From Athalassotoga saccharophila (lineage in GTDB: Bacteria; Thermotogota; Thermotogae; Mesoaciditogales; Mesoaciditogaceae), in contig NZ_AP019551.1 of assembly GCF_009936215.1 (NCBI RefSeq), positions 310,001 through 374,000 on the forward strand: a DNA stretch of 64,000 bases, read 5' to 3'. Each line of letters opens with the position of its first letter. Position 1 is the first letter of the stretch. Below are positions 17,227 through 26,836 of this stretch, in pieces. Below the pieces are notes generated by a model. The model did no database searches. It saw only the letters and a program-made list of their open reading frames with translations, and was not told the origin of the DNA. Position numbers and translations under genes: made by a program.

Positions 17227-19095
17227 CTAAATTTTTTCAGTTTCAATTGAACTTATCTTTTCTGCCTCTTTAACTGCAATTTCAAGGTCTTCTGTTTTAT
17301 GACCTGACTTGAGTGCTAAGAAATAAAATACAAGATAGACTCCAATCATAAGAATCGTATCCCATGGAAAAGGTATAATCGTTTGCATTCCAAAAGCGCC
17401 TAAGTAGGATACGACTTCCGTTACAAAGAACATTCCAAATAACCAATACGAACTTGTAAAAAGTATCTTATATTTCTCTGAAACTCTTGACGCTGTAAGA
17501 GCGGTAAAAGTGAACCATACTACGGCCATTAAAGCAAGTCCTACAAAAAAGTAAATCGTTTTTGTATCAGTTGTTTCCTTAGATGCCGGATAAAGCACAA
17601 AAAGGTAGTTGAAAACAAGAATAAAGCCTGTTACAACAAATTCAACAATTCCGACTGTGTAAGCGAATATTTTAGATAGGCCAAGTTTTTGTCGAGCGTA
17701 AAGGAAATAAAAAACAGGTATGCCAAGTAAGACTGTGTAGAAAACCATTGTAAGTGTTGAAATACCAGACCAGTACATTATAAGTGCACCGGAGACAAAA
17801 CCAATCGGTGCTATTACAGAGGCGTATGGCAATCTAAAAGGTCTGCGAAGATCCGGAGCGTATTTTCTAAATGTCATTAACATAATTGGTCCCATAAGAT
17901 AGGTTAAAACCATAGAACTTGATATAAAACCTATAAAAAGGTACCACGACGGAAATGGAAGGAAAAAGATCATTCCCAGCAAAGTCGATGTTATAAGCGC
18001 AATGTAAGGAATCTTCGTTTTTTTATGTATTTTTAGCAATCCGAGAGGATAATAACCATCTGCCGCTATACCGTAAAGCGTTCGCGCGCTGCTACCCGAA
18101 TATATCCATCCAGTTCCTGCCGGTGAAACAAATGCGCTTATAAGTAAGAAGTAAGCGAAAGCTCCAAATAACGCTATACCGGCATTTTGCAATTCTACAA
18201 AATAAGGAGCGGAACCAAGGGAACTCGTAGTAAGATTAGACCAGTTAACACCATTCGGCCATTTTAACGCTCCAATGAATCCGATTTCTAACATTGTGTA
18301 CATGACTATCGATACAGCGATAGATAAAACAGTCGCTATTGGTATATCTCTCTGGGGATTTTTGGCTTCTCCACCAAAATTGAGAGCCTGTCTAAATCCA
18401 AGAAAAGAAAAAACTATTCCGGCTGTTGGTATGGCATAGAAAATGCTTCCAACTCCCTGTGGAAAAAATCCACCATGATTTACGAAATTCGATTTGTTCA
18501 GGATAAAGAAGAGAAAGGCAAAGGTAAAAACTGGGATTATGAATTTAACCCATGTCATAATCGTATTGAACTTTGCAAGAAATTTTATCCCAAACCAGTT
18601 GATCAGAAAAAAAGCCACCAAAAGGAGTACGCCATAAAATATACCTAAAGGTGTTAAAACAGACACACCATTTACCGTATGAAAGAGCCCTTTTACATAG
18701 GTCGAGGCATAAGAAAGTATAGCCTCAGATTCGACCGCTGGAACTGTTAACGCCCCAAGCAAATACGCCCATCCCATTATGTACCCAACATAACCGCCAT
18801 AAGCGTAATGGGGGTAACGAACTATACTTCCACTTTTTGGGAGAGCACTCGTTATCTCCGCAAATGAAAGCGCTATAAAGAGTACTATACTGCCACCTAT
18901 TATCCACGAAATTATGGAAGCAGGTCCCGCAACTCCGGCAGCGGCCACACCACCAAGCAACCATCCAGATCCAACTATTCCACCAAGAGATAAGAAGAAA
19001 AGGTCTTGAAGTGTAAGGGATTTTCTGAGTTGCTTGTCAGACTCACGCGCAATTTCTTCCGCTGTCCTCTTTCCTTCGATCTTTACTTTTGACAA
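17227..19095 (-). CDS. APC-family amino acid permease
   Basis: A 622-residue amino acid/polyamine/organocation transporter with about 14 membrane segments. The unwound TM1 region reads FFLSLGGIVGSGWLLG (the family's GxG substrate-binding turn). Typical later elements are LPKSGSIVRYPHYAYGG and FGGEAKNPQRDIP. It is longer than the 12-TM core because of two or three additional C-terminal helices. The substrate cannot be determined. Monocistronic, with its own terminator and an A-rich upstream region. Confidence 0.88.
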   Translation of the reverse strand: MSKVKIEGKRTAEEIARESDKQLRKSLTLQDLFFLSLGGIVGSGWLLGGVAAAGVAGPASIISWIIGGSIVLFIALSFAEITSALPKSGSIVRYPHYAYGGYVGYIMGWAYLLGALTVPAVESEAILSYASTYVKGLFHTVNGVSVLTPLGIFYGVLLLVAFFLINWFGIKFLAKFNTIMTWVKFIIPVFTFAFLFFILNKSNFVNHGGFFPQGVGSIFYAIPTAGIVFSFLGFRQALNFGGEAKNPQRDIPIATVLSIAVSIVMYTMLEIGFIGALKWPNGVNWSNLTTSSLGSAPYFVELQNAGIALFGAFAYFLLISAFVSPAGTGWIYSGSSARTLYGIAADGYYPLGLLKIHKKTKIPYIALITSTLLGMIFFLPFPSWYLFIGFISSSMVLTYLMGPIMLMTFRKYAPDLRRPFRLPYASVIAPIGFVSGALIMYWSGISTLTMVFYTVLLGIPVFYFLYARQKLGLSKIFAYTVGIVEFVVTGFILVFNYLFVLYPASKETTDTKTIYFFVGLALMAVVWFTFTALTASRVSEKYKILFTSSYWLFGMFFVTEVVSYLGAFGMQTIIPFPWDTILMIGVYLVFYFLALKSGHKTEDLEIAVKEAEKISSIETEKI

Positions 19096-19226
19096 TTAAA
19101 ACACCTCCAAAAATAATAACATTGTGCCAATTATAATAAACAATTTAAACTTTTCAGTTAAAAATGAATATATTTTTATTTACTCTTTATTTTTTATTTA
19201 AATATAAAGAAATAAATACTCGTTGA

Positions 19227-19655
19227 TTAAACTTTTTCCCATTTCTCAATGGGCCCATCAACAGCGTAAAAGATGGGATTTACATCTGGATAATCCACAG
19301 GTTCTAATTCATTTAACTTATCCGGATCTCTTTTTCTCAATTTTTTTCTCAAATGGTCGAATTCGTATTTTAACTGACCATAAGTTACTGGCAATTTTTG
19401 ATCTATCGATTGATGTGAAAACTTTGATCCGTCAAATTTGTATCCTCTTTTCAAAGCCTCTTTGTAGATCGATTCGATGTATGCGTTTATGTATTTCAAA
19501 GGATCGGGGGAATTTTTAAATCTTAAAAGTTGAGGATGGTTTACGTACCCTCTTGTTTTACCCTCAAGCACAGCCTTTGCAAGCAAGGATTCGCGCCATA
19601 CCGCAACAAGGCCTTTCTGGTCTAAATACGAAGGATGTATACTCCACAGTCTCAA
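19227..19655 (-). CDS. Pyrimidine-dimer DNA glycosylase-like protein (Pyr_excise family)
   Basis: A 142-residue protein with MRLWSIHPSYLDQKGLVAVW, RESLLAKAVLEGKTRGY and NHPQLLRF, matching the T4 endonuclease V/pyrimidine-dimer glycosylase family that excises UV photoproducts. It starts at TTG 19655 behind AAAGGAGAG. Many bacterial members are annotated only by similarity, so activity is an inference. It stands alone, divergent from proC. Confidence 0.8.
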   Translation of the reverse strand: MRLWSIHPSYLDQKGLVAVWRESLLAKAVLEGKTRGYVNHPQLLRFKNSPDPLKYINAYIESIYKEALKRGYKFDGSKFSHQSIDQKLPVTYGQLKYEFDHLRKKLRKRDPDKLNELEPVDYPDVNPIFYAVDGPIEKWEKV

Positions 19656-19751
19656 ATTTATCTCTCCTTTCTATTATTTACAATTCTATACCAAAATTTT
19701 TAAAAATCGAATGATTTGAAATATTTGTGTTCATTTTTAAGAAGAATTTAG

Positions 19752-19757
19752 TATAAT
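19752..19757 (+). promoter_or_regulatory. -10 box of the proline operon promoter
   Basis: TATAAT lies 24 nt before the proC start, followed by GGAGG at 19771-19775. The -35 region is weak (TTGTGT at 19725 is too distant). Confidence 0.5.
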
Positions 19758-19780
19758 TCTATCTAATAAAGGAGGTTCAA

Positions 19781-20557
19781 ATGAAGATAGGGATAATAGG
19801 TGTCGGAAATATAGGAACGATAATCGCAGAAGCTCTTATCCACGATCATGAACTTGTACTTGTGAATAGAAGAACGGAAAAATTGAAAAGATTCCAAAAC
19901 AAAGCCCAAATTTTTTCAAAAATAGAAGAAATGCCGGACGTGAACATATTGTTCTTTTGCGTAAAACCACAGGACGCGATAAGCGCACTCAAAAGAATAA
20001 AAGTAAAGAGTGACCTGATCATAAGCACCGTAACCGGACTAAAAATATCCGCGATAAAGTCCTATCTCAATGGAGATATCGTTAGAATCATGCCCAATAT
20101 ACCCATATCTATAGGAAAAGGCGTTGTCGGCATAACATACTCCGAAGAATTTCCCGAAGATAAAAAACAAACCGTTAAATCTTTACTTTCAAATTTCGGA
20201 GTGCTTGTCGAAATAGAGGAAAAACATTTCGCGGCCGTCACGGCCTTAAGTGGAAGCGGCCCTGCCTTTATCTTTGTCATAATAGAGGCACTTGTCGATG
20301 CCGGCATGAAACTTGGTCTCTCTTACGATACATCCATGGAACTCGTCATAGAGACGATAAAGGGATCTGCAGAGTTACTTCAAAAAGAAGGAAAGCATCC
20401 CGGAGAGTTTCGCCATTTAGTTACCTCTCCGGGAGGGACGACTATAGAGGGCATATACTCTCTCGAGCGTGAAGGATTAAGGGGAATACTCATGAAAATG
20501 ATCATCGATACCTACAAAAAGGCGTTAGAGTTGCAAGGTGATTCGCATGAAAGTTGA
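19781..20557 (+). CDS. proC: Pyrroline-5-carboxylate reductase
   Basis: Last step of proline synthesis: reduces pyrroline-5-carboxylate to proline with NAD(P)H. The Rossmann motif is IGIIGVGNIGTIIAEAL, the conserved IMPNIPISIGKGVVGI segment follows, and the family signature LSGSGPAFIFVIIEALVDAG is intact, as is TSPGGTTIEG near the end. 258 residues, normal length. First gene of proC-proA-proB, overlapping proA by 11 nt. Confidence 0.95.
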   Translation: MKIGIIGVGNIGTIIAEALIHDHELVLVNRRTEKLKRFQNKAQIFSKIEEMPDVNILFFCVKPQDAISALKRIKVKSDLIISTVTGLKISAIKSYLNGDIVRIMPNIPISIGKGVVGITYSEEFPEDKKQTVKSLLSNFGVLVEIEEKHFAAVTALSGSGPAFIFVIIEALVDAGMKLGLSYDTSMELVIETIKGSAELLQKEGKHPGEFRHLVTSPGGTTIEGIYSLEREGLRGILMKMIIDTYKKALELQGDSHES

Positions 20558-21791
20558 AGAACTCGCAAAAAAGGTTGCTCAGGTAAAGAAATCGATTGGC
20601 CTTATGAACAGTCAAAGGAAGAATGAGGCTTTGAGATCGATTGCCGACGCAATAGACAAAAACAGAAAAAAAATCCTCGAAGGTAACAAAGTGGACGTTG
20701 AAGTCTCAAGGAAGAATGGGATGGCTGAACCAATTATAGACAGATTGCTTTTGAACGATAAAAGGATAGATTCGATGATAGATTCGATAAATAGAATAAT
20801 AGATCTCGATGACCCTGTCGGAAAAATAGAAAACGGATGGACCTTGCCGAATGGATTGAGAATAATGAAGGTTAGAGTTCCAATAGGGGCCATCGGCATG
20901 ATCTACGAGGGGAGACCAAATGTCACGGTAGATTCAGCGATATTATGCTTAAAAAGTGGCAATGCAGTACTTCTAAAGGGCAGTTCCTCGGCCCAGAACA
21001 GCAATTTGGCCCTCGTCGATGCGATAAAATCAGGACTTAAGATGGCGAACTTCGATCAAAGTGCGGTAGAACTCATCAATGATACATCGCACAAGGCCGT
21101 CGAAGAGATGATAAAGATGAGAGAATATCTCGATCTTGTAATTCCTCGAGGAGGCAAGTCTCTCATAGATTTCGTAGTTCAAAATGCAACTGTTCCAACC
21201 CTCGAGACCGGCGCCGGAAATTGTCATATCTTCGTCGATGAATCCGCAGATTTAAATATGGCATTAAAAATAATAGAAAATGCAAAAGTCCAAAGGCCGG
21301 GTACATGTAATGCCGCAGAGAAGGTATTGATTCATCAAAAGGTGGCCGGGGCCTTTCTTCCCATGATCTACGATAAACTCAAAGCGCTAAACGTCGAAAT
21401 GAGAGGATGCGAGGAATCCATCAGGATAGTTCCATCTATGAAAAAGGCAACGGATGAAGACTGGTCGACAGAATATCTCGATCTCATACTCGGCATCAAA
21501 ATCGTCAAAGACATAGACGAGGCGATAGATCACATAACGAAATACGGTACAAAGCATTCGGAGTCTATAATAACTAACAATTACCAAAATGCACTTAAAT
21601 TCACATCTGAAATTGACGCAGCGGCAGTCTACGTCAACGCATCGACGAGATTTACGGATGGTGGAGAGTTTGGGTTCGGTGCCGAAATAGGAATAAGTAC
21701 CCAAAAACTCCACGCTCGAGGTCCAGTTGGATTGAATGAATTAACATCTTACAAATACATAATTCATGGAGAAGGGCAGATAAGGTTATGA
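20547..21791 (+). CDS. proA: Gamma-glutamyl phosphate reductase
   Basis: Reduces gamma-glutamyl phosphate to glutamate-5-semialdehyde in proline synthesis. An aldehyde-dehydrogenase-fold protein of 414 residues with IGMIYEGRPNVTVDSA, LVIPRGGKSL, and the catalytic cysteine in QRPGTCNAAEKVL. The C-terminal TDGGEFGFGAEIGISTQKLH signature is complete. ATG 20547 follows AAGGTGATT; the GTG nine bases earlier belongs to the ribosome site. It overlaps proC upstream and proB downstream (ATGA). Confidence 0.95.
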   Translation: MKVEELAKKVAQVKKSIGLMNSQRKNEALRSIADAIDKNRKKILEGNKVDVEVSRKNGMAEPIIDRLLLNDKRIDSMIDSINRIIDLDDPVGKIENGWTLPNGLRIMKVRVPIGAIGMIYEGRPNVTVDSAILCLKSGNAVLLKGSSSAQNSNLALVDAIKSGLKMANFDQSAVELINDTSHKAVEEMIKMREYLDLVIPRGGKSLIDFVVQNATVPTLETGAGNCHIFVDESADLNMALKIIENAKVQRPGTCNAAEKVLIHQKVAGAFLPMIYDKLKALNVEMRGCEESIRIVPSMKKATDEDWSTEYLDLILGIKIVKDIDEAIDHITKYGTKHSESIITNNYQNALKFTSEIDAAAVYVNASTRFTDGGEFGFGAEIGISTQKLHARGPVGLNELTSYKYIIHGEGQIRL

Positions 21792-22813
21792 AATGTGTCG
21801 TTAAATTCGGAAGCAACCTGCTTGTCGGAAAAGATGGAAGGATAGACGAAGTTTTTATCGAAAAAATCGCGTACGAAGTTTCAAAGGCTATGGATGAGGG
21901 CCACGAGATCTTCATAGTTTCGTCAGGGGCTAAGGCCGGTGGATACGGTATACTCAAATCGAAGGGTGTAAAACTTTCAGAAAAACAGGCACTTTGCGCC
22001 ATAGGTCAGATAGAACTCATGAAGATCTATTCGGAGAAATTCAAAAAATTCGGTAAGGTTGTATCCCAATTGTTGCTCACAAGAGAGGATTTCTCGAACA
22101 GAAAAAGGTTCATAAATATAATGAATACTGTAAATTCGTTAAAACATTTTGGAGTCGTTCCGATAATAAATGAAAATGATACCGTGGCGACGGAAGAGAT
22201 CAAAGTCGGAGATAACGATACACTTTCGGCCTATTTATCCATCGGGCTTAAGGCAGACATTCTTGTGTTGTTCTCGGTTGTCGATGGAGTCTTAGATCAG
22301 GAAGGAAATGTGATAAATGAATTCGATGAAGAAAAAAATATAGCAAACTTAGGAAGAACAAATTGGGGAAGTGGTGGAATTTCAACGAAGATAAAAGCCG
22401 CAAAGATGGCATCGGAGGCCGGTATAACTGCCATTATAACGAATGGAAAAAAGATGAATTTGACGAATATATTAAACGGAAAGATAGAAGGAACGATCTT
22501 CAAACCTTCAAAAAAGCCAAATGCGAAAAAAGCGTGGATCGGTTTTGTTGCACGTCCAAAGGGGAAAATTCACATAGACGACGGTGCAAAAGAGGCCATA
22601 CTCAACGGAAAGAGTCTTTTACCGGTGGGAGTTATTTCCTGTGAGGGAAAATTTTCAAGGGATGATACGGTCGAGATAATAAATAAAGAAGAAATTGTCG
22701 CAATGGCAACGGTTAACATATCGAGTTACACGATCAAAAAGATAATAAACAAAAAATTAAAAGGTTATGGTGAAATCTGTCACGCAGACAAAATAATGAT
22801 CCTCGCAAAGTAA
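21788..22813 (+). CDS. proB: Glutamate 5-kinase with PUA domain
   Basis: First step of proline synthesis: phosphorylates glutamate. The amino-acid-kinase domain (about 1-250) shows VVKFGSNLL-type N-terminus, FIVSSGAKAGG, and the substrate motif INENDTVATEEIKVGDND, then GSGGISTKIKAAKMA. The C-terminal PUA domain (about 260-341) includes GAKEAILNGKSLLPVGV. Translationally coupled to proA through an ATGA overlap. In the usual bacterial order proB precedes proA; here the order is C-A-B. Confidence 0.95.
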   Translation: MKCVVKFGSNLLVGKDGRIDEVFIEKIAYEVSKAMDEGHEIFIVSSGAKAGGYGILKSKGVKLSEKQALCAIGQIELMKIYSEKFKKFGKVVSQLLLTREDFSNRKRFINIMNTVNSLKHFGVVPIINENDTVATEEIKVGDNDTLSAYLSIGLKADILVLFSVVDGVLDQEGNVINEFDEEKNIANLGRTNWGSGGISTKIKAAKMASEAGITAIITNGKKMNLTNILNGKIEGTIFKPSKKPNAKKAWIGFVARPKGKIHIDDGAKEAILNGKSLLPVGVISCEGKFSRDDTVEIINKEEIVAMATVNISSYTIKKIINKKLKGYGEICHADKIMILAK

Positions 22814-22836
22814 TTTTCGCAAAAATCCATTTTATA

Positions 22837-22845
22837 TGTTAAAAT
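22837..22845 (+). promoter_or_regulatory. Extended -10 promoter of the rubrerythrin-like gene
   Basis: TGTTAAAAT (TG at 22837-22838, box 22840-22845) lies 33 nt before the start codon. The -35 region is poor, which is acceptable with an extended -10. Confidence 0.5.
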
Positions 22846-22878
22846 ATTCACGATCGAATTTGATGAAGGAGGAAGAAT

Positions 22879-23319
22879 ATGATAGAACTTGAAGATCTTT
22901 TGGGGGTGGCTTTGAAGATCGAGTCAAGTGGTTACGAATTTTACACAGAACTTGCGAAAAGATCAACTGGAGAAAGCAAAAAGTTATTCTCTTCCCTTGC
23001 AGAACAAGAAAAGGATCACATGAAGATATTTGAAAAGTTGATATCCTCTTCTAAAGAAAAAAGTGGGGTTCTTAACGAAGAGACCGTAGGTTATCTTAAG
23101 GTCTACGCTGAAACATCTATTTTCCCAGAAATAGAGCGTGGCGTTCCAGAAAATATGAAAGACGCGCTCGAGATAGCGCTCGATGTCGAAAAAGATAGCG
23201 TTATCTTTTACGAAGAATTGATCAAATATGCCCCTCAAACTTCGACAATTCAAAAGATAATAGAAGAGGAAAAGAGACATTTTAGAGACATATTGAAGAT
23301 GATAGAATCTCTAAATTAA
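22879..23319 (+). CDS. Rubrerythrin-like di-iron protein without rubredoxin domain
   Basis: A 146-residue ferritin-like four-helix protein. The iron ligands are visible as paired motifs: ESSGYEFY, EQEKDH in the first half and EKDSVIFYEEL, EEEKRHF in the second. The C-terminal rubredoxin (CxxC) domain of full rubrerythrins is missing, as in many anaerobes. A role in peroxide defence is inferred from the family. Monocistronic with its own promoter; it converges on and overlaps the following gene by 4 nt. Confidence 0.88.
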   Translation: MIELEDLLGVALKIESSGYEFYTELAKRSTGESKKLFSSLAEQEKDHMKIFEKLISSSKEKSGVLNEETVGYLKVYAETSIFPEIERGVPENMKDALEIALDVEKDSVIFYEELIKYAPQTSTIQKIIEEEKRHFRDILKMIESLN

Positions 23320-24287
23320 TACATCAATTCGGGATCTACAATGTCTAAGGGCCTGCCATTTTTAAGGTAAGATCTTACATTCTCAATTGTCGCGTTGATC
23401 ATCTCTTCGACGCCTTCATATGTTAAACTTCCAACGTGGGGAGAGATGACGACGTTTTTAAAATCATGAATTGGATAAGCAGACGGTAATGTCGCGATAT
23501 TTTTCTCATCTGGGTATCTGTACCATGTATCGATGGCCACTCCACGCAATGTTTTCGTCCTTATTCCCTCGTAAAGAGCCTTTTCGTCTATCACGGGGCC
23601 CCGGCTTACATTGATCAAAAACTTTCCGATCATAAGAGAGATTATCTTCTCATTTATTATTCCTCGTGTCTGCGGGGTGAGCGGAAGCGTGACAAAAATA
23701 ACATCACTCTTTGAAACAGCCTCCTCGAGATTTAAAGTTATCTCATCTATGAAATCGATCTTTTCAATCTTTCTTTTCTTGAAGCCTATAACTTTACAGT
23801 CGAATGCTTTGACAAGTTTGGCTATTTCTTGTCCTATACTACCAACACCGATTATTCCGCACGTTTTTCCTCTGATCGATGTCCAAAACGCAGATTGTGG
23901 ATCCCCTGCCGAGAATCCGTGCCATATGCCGCGAGACAGATCGTTGTGATATTCAACAACTCTACCCATAACCGCAAGGGCAAGCGCAAGGGCTCTTTCG
24001 GCCACTATTTTTGCATTCGCATGGTTGTTAGATACCATGACATTTCTCTTTTTGATCTCATCCCATGGAAGAGTGTTAACACCTGCCCATGGAACGAAGA
24101 TCACCTTGAGATTTTTTGCCTTAGAAATCATCTCGGAAGAAATGTGACCGCCAACTATTCCATCGGCATCCTTTATCTCTTCAAGATCTCCGTTAGAAAT
24201 GAAAAGCGCATCTTTAAATTCTTTTTTCAAATTTTCTATCTTTTTAACCCACGATTTTTCAGGTATATCAAAGAAAACTATTTTCAC
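23316..24287 (-). CDS. D-isomer-specific 2-hydroxyacid dehydrogenase
   Basis: NAD(P)-dependent reductase of 2-keto acids, 323 residues. The nucleotide-binding motif is CGIIGVGSIGQEIAKLVKAF. The catalytic Arg is in NVSRGPVIDEKALY, the Glu region follows in AIDTWYRYP, and the catalytic His is in VVISPHVGSLTYEG. It resembles the glyoxylate/hydroxypyruvate or phosphoglycerate dehydrogenase-like group, with no ACT domain, so it is not a full SerA. GTG 24287 is chosen because GAGGTG precedes it. Confidence 0.88.
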   Translation of the reverse strand: MKIVFFDIPEKSWVKKIENLKKEFKDALFISNGDLEEIKDADGIVGGHISSEMISKAKNLKVIFVPWAGVNTLPWDEIKKRNVMVSNNHANAKIVAERALALALAVMGRVVEYHNDLSRGIWHGFSAGDPQSAFWTSIRGKTCGIIGVGSIGQEIAKLVKAFDCKVIGFKKRKIEKIDFIDEITLNLEEAVSKSDVIFVTLPLTPQTRGIINEKIISLMIGKFLINVSRGPVIDEKALYEGIRTKTLRGVAIDTWYRYPDEKNIATLPSAYPIHDFKNVVISPHVGSLTYEGVEEMINATIENVRSYLKNGRPLDIVDPELMY

Positions 24288-24376
24288 TTCAATCACCTCT
24301 AAAGCGATCTTAACATTTTTGAGTCATAATCTCAAATCTCAAAGTTGTATTATAGATATTTGGAGGTGTGATAATA

Positions 24377-25732
24377 ATGTACGATCTTTTTGTTGTTGGT
24401 GGAGGCCCTGCGGGATATGTGGCGGCCATTAGAGGTTCACAATTGGGATTCAAAGTTGCAATAGCAGAAGAAAAGTATCTTGGAGGAACATGCACAAACG
24501 TTGGGTGCATACCGACAAAGGCATGGCTTGCCTCTTCAGAATTGTTTTACAGCATGAAGGAAGCGAAAAAATTCGGCATAACGGCAGAGAATTTTGCCAT
24601 CGATATGAAGGCCGTCAAATCGAGAACTGACAGGGTTGTCTTAAAGGGAAGAAAGGGCATTGAATACCTTTTGAAAAAGAATAATGTTGACCTTATACAG
24701 GGCCACGCCGTTATCGAAAATAAAAACAGGGCGAAGGTTGGAGATAAGGAGATCGAATTCAAATATCTCCTTCTTGCACAGGGATCCCATCCAATAAAAT
24801 TTCCACCCTTTAACGTTGATGGAATAATGACGAGCGATGAAATCTTTTCCCTCGATAAAATTCCCTCAAGTATTCTTATAGTTGGCGGTGGAGTCATAGG
24901 AGTTGAAATGGCCAATTTCTTCTCTTCAATTGGATCTCAAGTTACAGTCGTTGAGGTAATGAGTCATGTCCTGCCAAATATGGACAGCGACGTTGCCGAA
25001 GTGCTTGCAAACTCGATGAAAAAACGCGGTATAGAGATACACACAAATACAAAAACACTCTCGGTCGAAAAGATCCAAAATGGATTCAAAGTTAACTTTG
25101 AGGAAAATGAGAGATTTGAGAAAGAATTCGAAAGTATCTTACTTAGCGTTGGGAGAAAGTCCAATGTCACAGACGATGTGAAATCTCTCGGAATATCTCT
25201 CGATCAAAAAGGAAATGTTATCACAGACGACGGCCTTAAAACTAATATTCCAGACGTTTACGCGGCTGGAGACATAAATGGAAAGTACATGCTCGCCCAT
25301 GTGGCCTCAAGAGAGGGAATTGTGGCCGTCAATAACATGAAGGGCGGAAATTTGAAAATGGATTACAGATCTTCCCCAAGCGTTATTTTCACAACGCCAG
25401 AGATAGGAAGCGTTGGATACACGGAAGATGAACTCAAAAATTCGAAGATAGAGTACAAAAAAGGTCTCTTTCCGATGACCGCTTTGGGACGGGCGAGAAC
25501 TCTCGAATTTAACGATGGATTTTGCAAGATCCTGACGGATAAAAACGATACGATCCTCGGGGTTACAATAGTGGGGCCAATGGCAACGGAGGTTTTGATG
25601 GAAGGAGTCATAGCGGTTCATTCGAAGATGAAGATAGAAGAATTACTCGATCACGTCCATCCACACCCAACGATATCCGAAATATACATGGAAGCGGCGG
25701 AAGTATTAACTGGAATGCCAATAGATATTTAG
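24377..25732 (+). CDS. lpdA: Dihydrolipoamide dehydrogenase
   Basis: FAD-dependent disulfide oxidoreductase, 451 residues. FAD motif VVGGGPAGYVAA, redox-active disulfide GGTCTNVGCIPTKAW, NAD motif ILIVGGGVIGVEMANF, second FAD motif VYAAGDINGKYMLAHVASRE, and the C-terminal His-Glu pair in HVHPHPTISEIYMEAAE. No pyruvate or 2-oxoacid dehydrogenase genes are adjacent, so the partner (for example the glycine cleavage system) must be elsewhere. ATG 24377 follows GGAGGTG. It leads an operon with an oxidoreductase and two nucleoside kinases. Confidence 0.9.
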   Translation: MYDLFVVGGGPAGYVAAIRGSQLGFKVAIAEEKYLGGTCTNVGCIPTKAWLASSELFYSMKEAKKFGITAENFAIDMKAVKSRTDRVVLKGRKGIEYLLKKNNVDLIQGHAVIENKNRAKVGDKEIEFKYLLLAQGSHPIKFPPFNVDGIMTSDEIFSLDKIPSSILIVGGGVIGVEMANFFSSIGSQVTVVEVMSHVLPNMDSDVAEVLANSMKKRGIEIHTNTKTLSVEKIQNGFKVNFEENERFEKEFESILLSVGRKSNVTDDVKSLGISLDQKGNVITDDGLKTNIPDVYAAGDINGKYMLAHVASREGIVAVNNMKGGNLKMDYRSSPSVIFTTPEIGSVGYTEDELKNSKIEYKKGLFPMTALGRARTLEFNDGFCKILTDKNDTILGVTIVGPMATEVLMEGVIAVHSKMKIEELLDHVHPHPTISEIYMEAAEVLTGMPIDI

Positions 25733-25741
25733 GAGGAAGAT

Positions 25742-26836
25742 ATGTCAAAGATAAAAGTCGGAGTCATAGGCGCGGGTTTGATATCCCAGATGGCCCACAT
25801 ACCTGCTTACATAGAAGCGGGAGCGGAGGTTTACGGCATTGCAGATGTGGTAGAATCAAGATTAAAAAAGGTATCGGAAAGATTTTCGATACCAAAGGCA
25901 TATCTCGACTACAGAGATCTCATCTCAGATCCTCAAATTCAGGCCGTAAGCATATGCACTCCGAATTATCTTCATGCAAGGATGACGATAGACGCTTTAA
26001 TGGCGGGTAAGGCTGTACTTTGCGAAAAGCCGATGGCCATGAATGCCTTCGAGGCCCAAAAAATGCTTGAAGTTTCCCAAAAAACCGGCAATCTATTGAT
26101 GATGGGCTTCAACAATAGATTCAGGGGAGATTCACAAAAACTCAAAGAATTCATAAACGAGGGAAGATTGGGCAAAATATACCATTCAAAGATAGGGTAC
26201 ATAAGGAGAAGAGGAACCCCGAGAGGATGGTTTACGGTCAAAAGAGAATCTGGTGGCGGACCTGTCATAGACATAGGCGTCCACGTCATAGACCTTGCAA
26301 GGTATTTAATGGGGAATCCAAAACCCGTTTCTGTTTTTGCGTCAACTTACAAGTACTTCGATGACTATAATATAGATGGAATCTCTCCTTGGGAATCTTC
26401 GGATGTAAAAGAAGGGCTGCGTGACGGGCGTGAAAATGACGTTGAAGATTTTGCGACTGCTATGATAAAATTCGAGGAGTCGACTATTTCTCTCGAGACT
26501 TCATGGGCATCGAATATAGAGGAAGACAGATTCTACATAGATATCTTAGGTACAAAGATGGGGGCGAAGATAGATTCTTACAATCCCATTCACAAAGGAT
26601 CAAAGAATAATTCTGGAAGTGTAAAACTATTTGGAGAAGAGTTACATTCGCTTGTAGACTACGAGGTAAGGGTGCCAGAAGTGAGAAGCCATTTTGAAGA
26701 GATAATATATTTCGTTGAACTTGTAAGAGAGAAAAAGCCAGATCTTCTTAAAACTGCTGTAGATGGCGTTGAGATCCAAAAAATAATAGACGCAATTTAT
26801 GAAAGTGCCCGAACCGGTAATTTGGTGAAGATATGA
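25742..26836 (+). CDS. Gfo/Idh/MocA family oxidoreductase
   Basis: A 364-residue sugar-dehydrogenase-like protein. The Rossmann motif is VGVIGAGLISQMAHIPAYIE and the EKP signature is VLCEKPMAMNAFEAQKML. The active-site segment GGGPVIDIGVHVIDLARYLM carries the conserved Asp and His. It is a different subgroup from the 9715 gene, with a longer C-terminal half. It lies 9 nt after lpdA behind AGGAGG and overlaps the next gene by 4 nt. Substrate unknown. Confidence 0.88.
   Translation: MSKIKVGVIGAGLISQMAHIPAYIEAGAEVYGIADVVESRLKKVSERFSIPKAYLDYRDLISDPQIQAVSICTPNYLHARMTIDALMAGKAVLCEKPMAMNAFEAQKMLEVSQKTGNLLMMGFNNRFRGDSQKLKEFINEGRLGKIYHSKIGYIRRRGTPRGWFTVKRESGGGPVIDIGVHVIDLARYLMGNPKPVSVFASTYKYFDDYNIDGISPWESSDVKEGLRDGRENDVEDFATAMIKFEESTISLETSWASNIEEDRFYIDILGTKMGAKIDSYNPIHKGSKNNSGSVKLFGEELHSLVDYEVRVPEVRSHFEEIIYFVELVREKKPDLLKTAVDGVEIQKIIDAIYESARTGNLVKI

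Noticed and set aside
23829-24302. 157-codon plus-strand frame opposite the 2-hydroxyacid dehydrogenase
   Set aside because: Cys- and Arg-rich shadow of a well-supported gene on the other strand.
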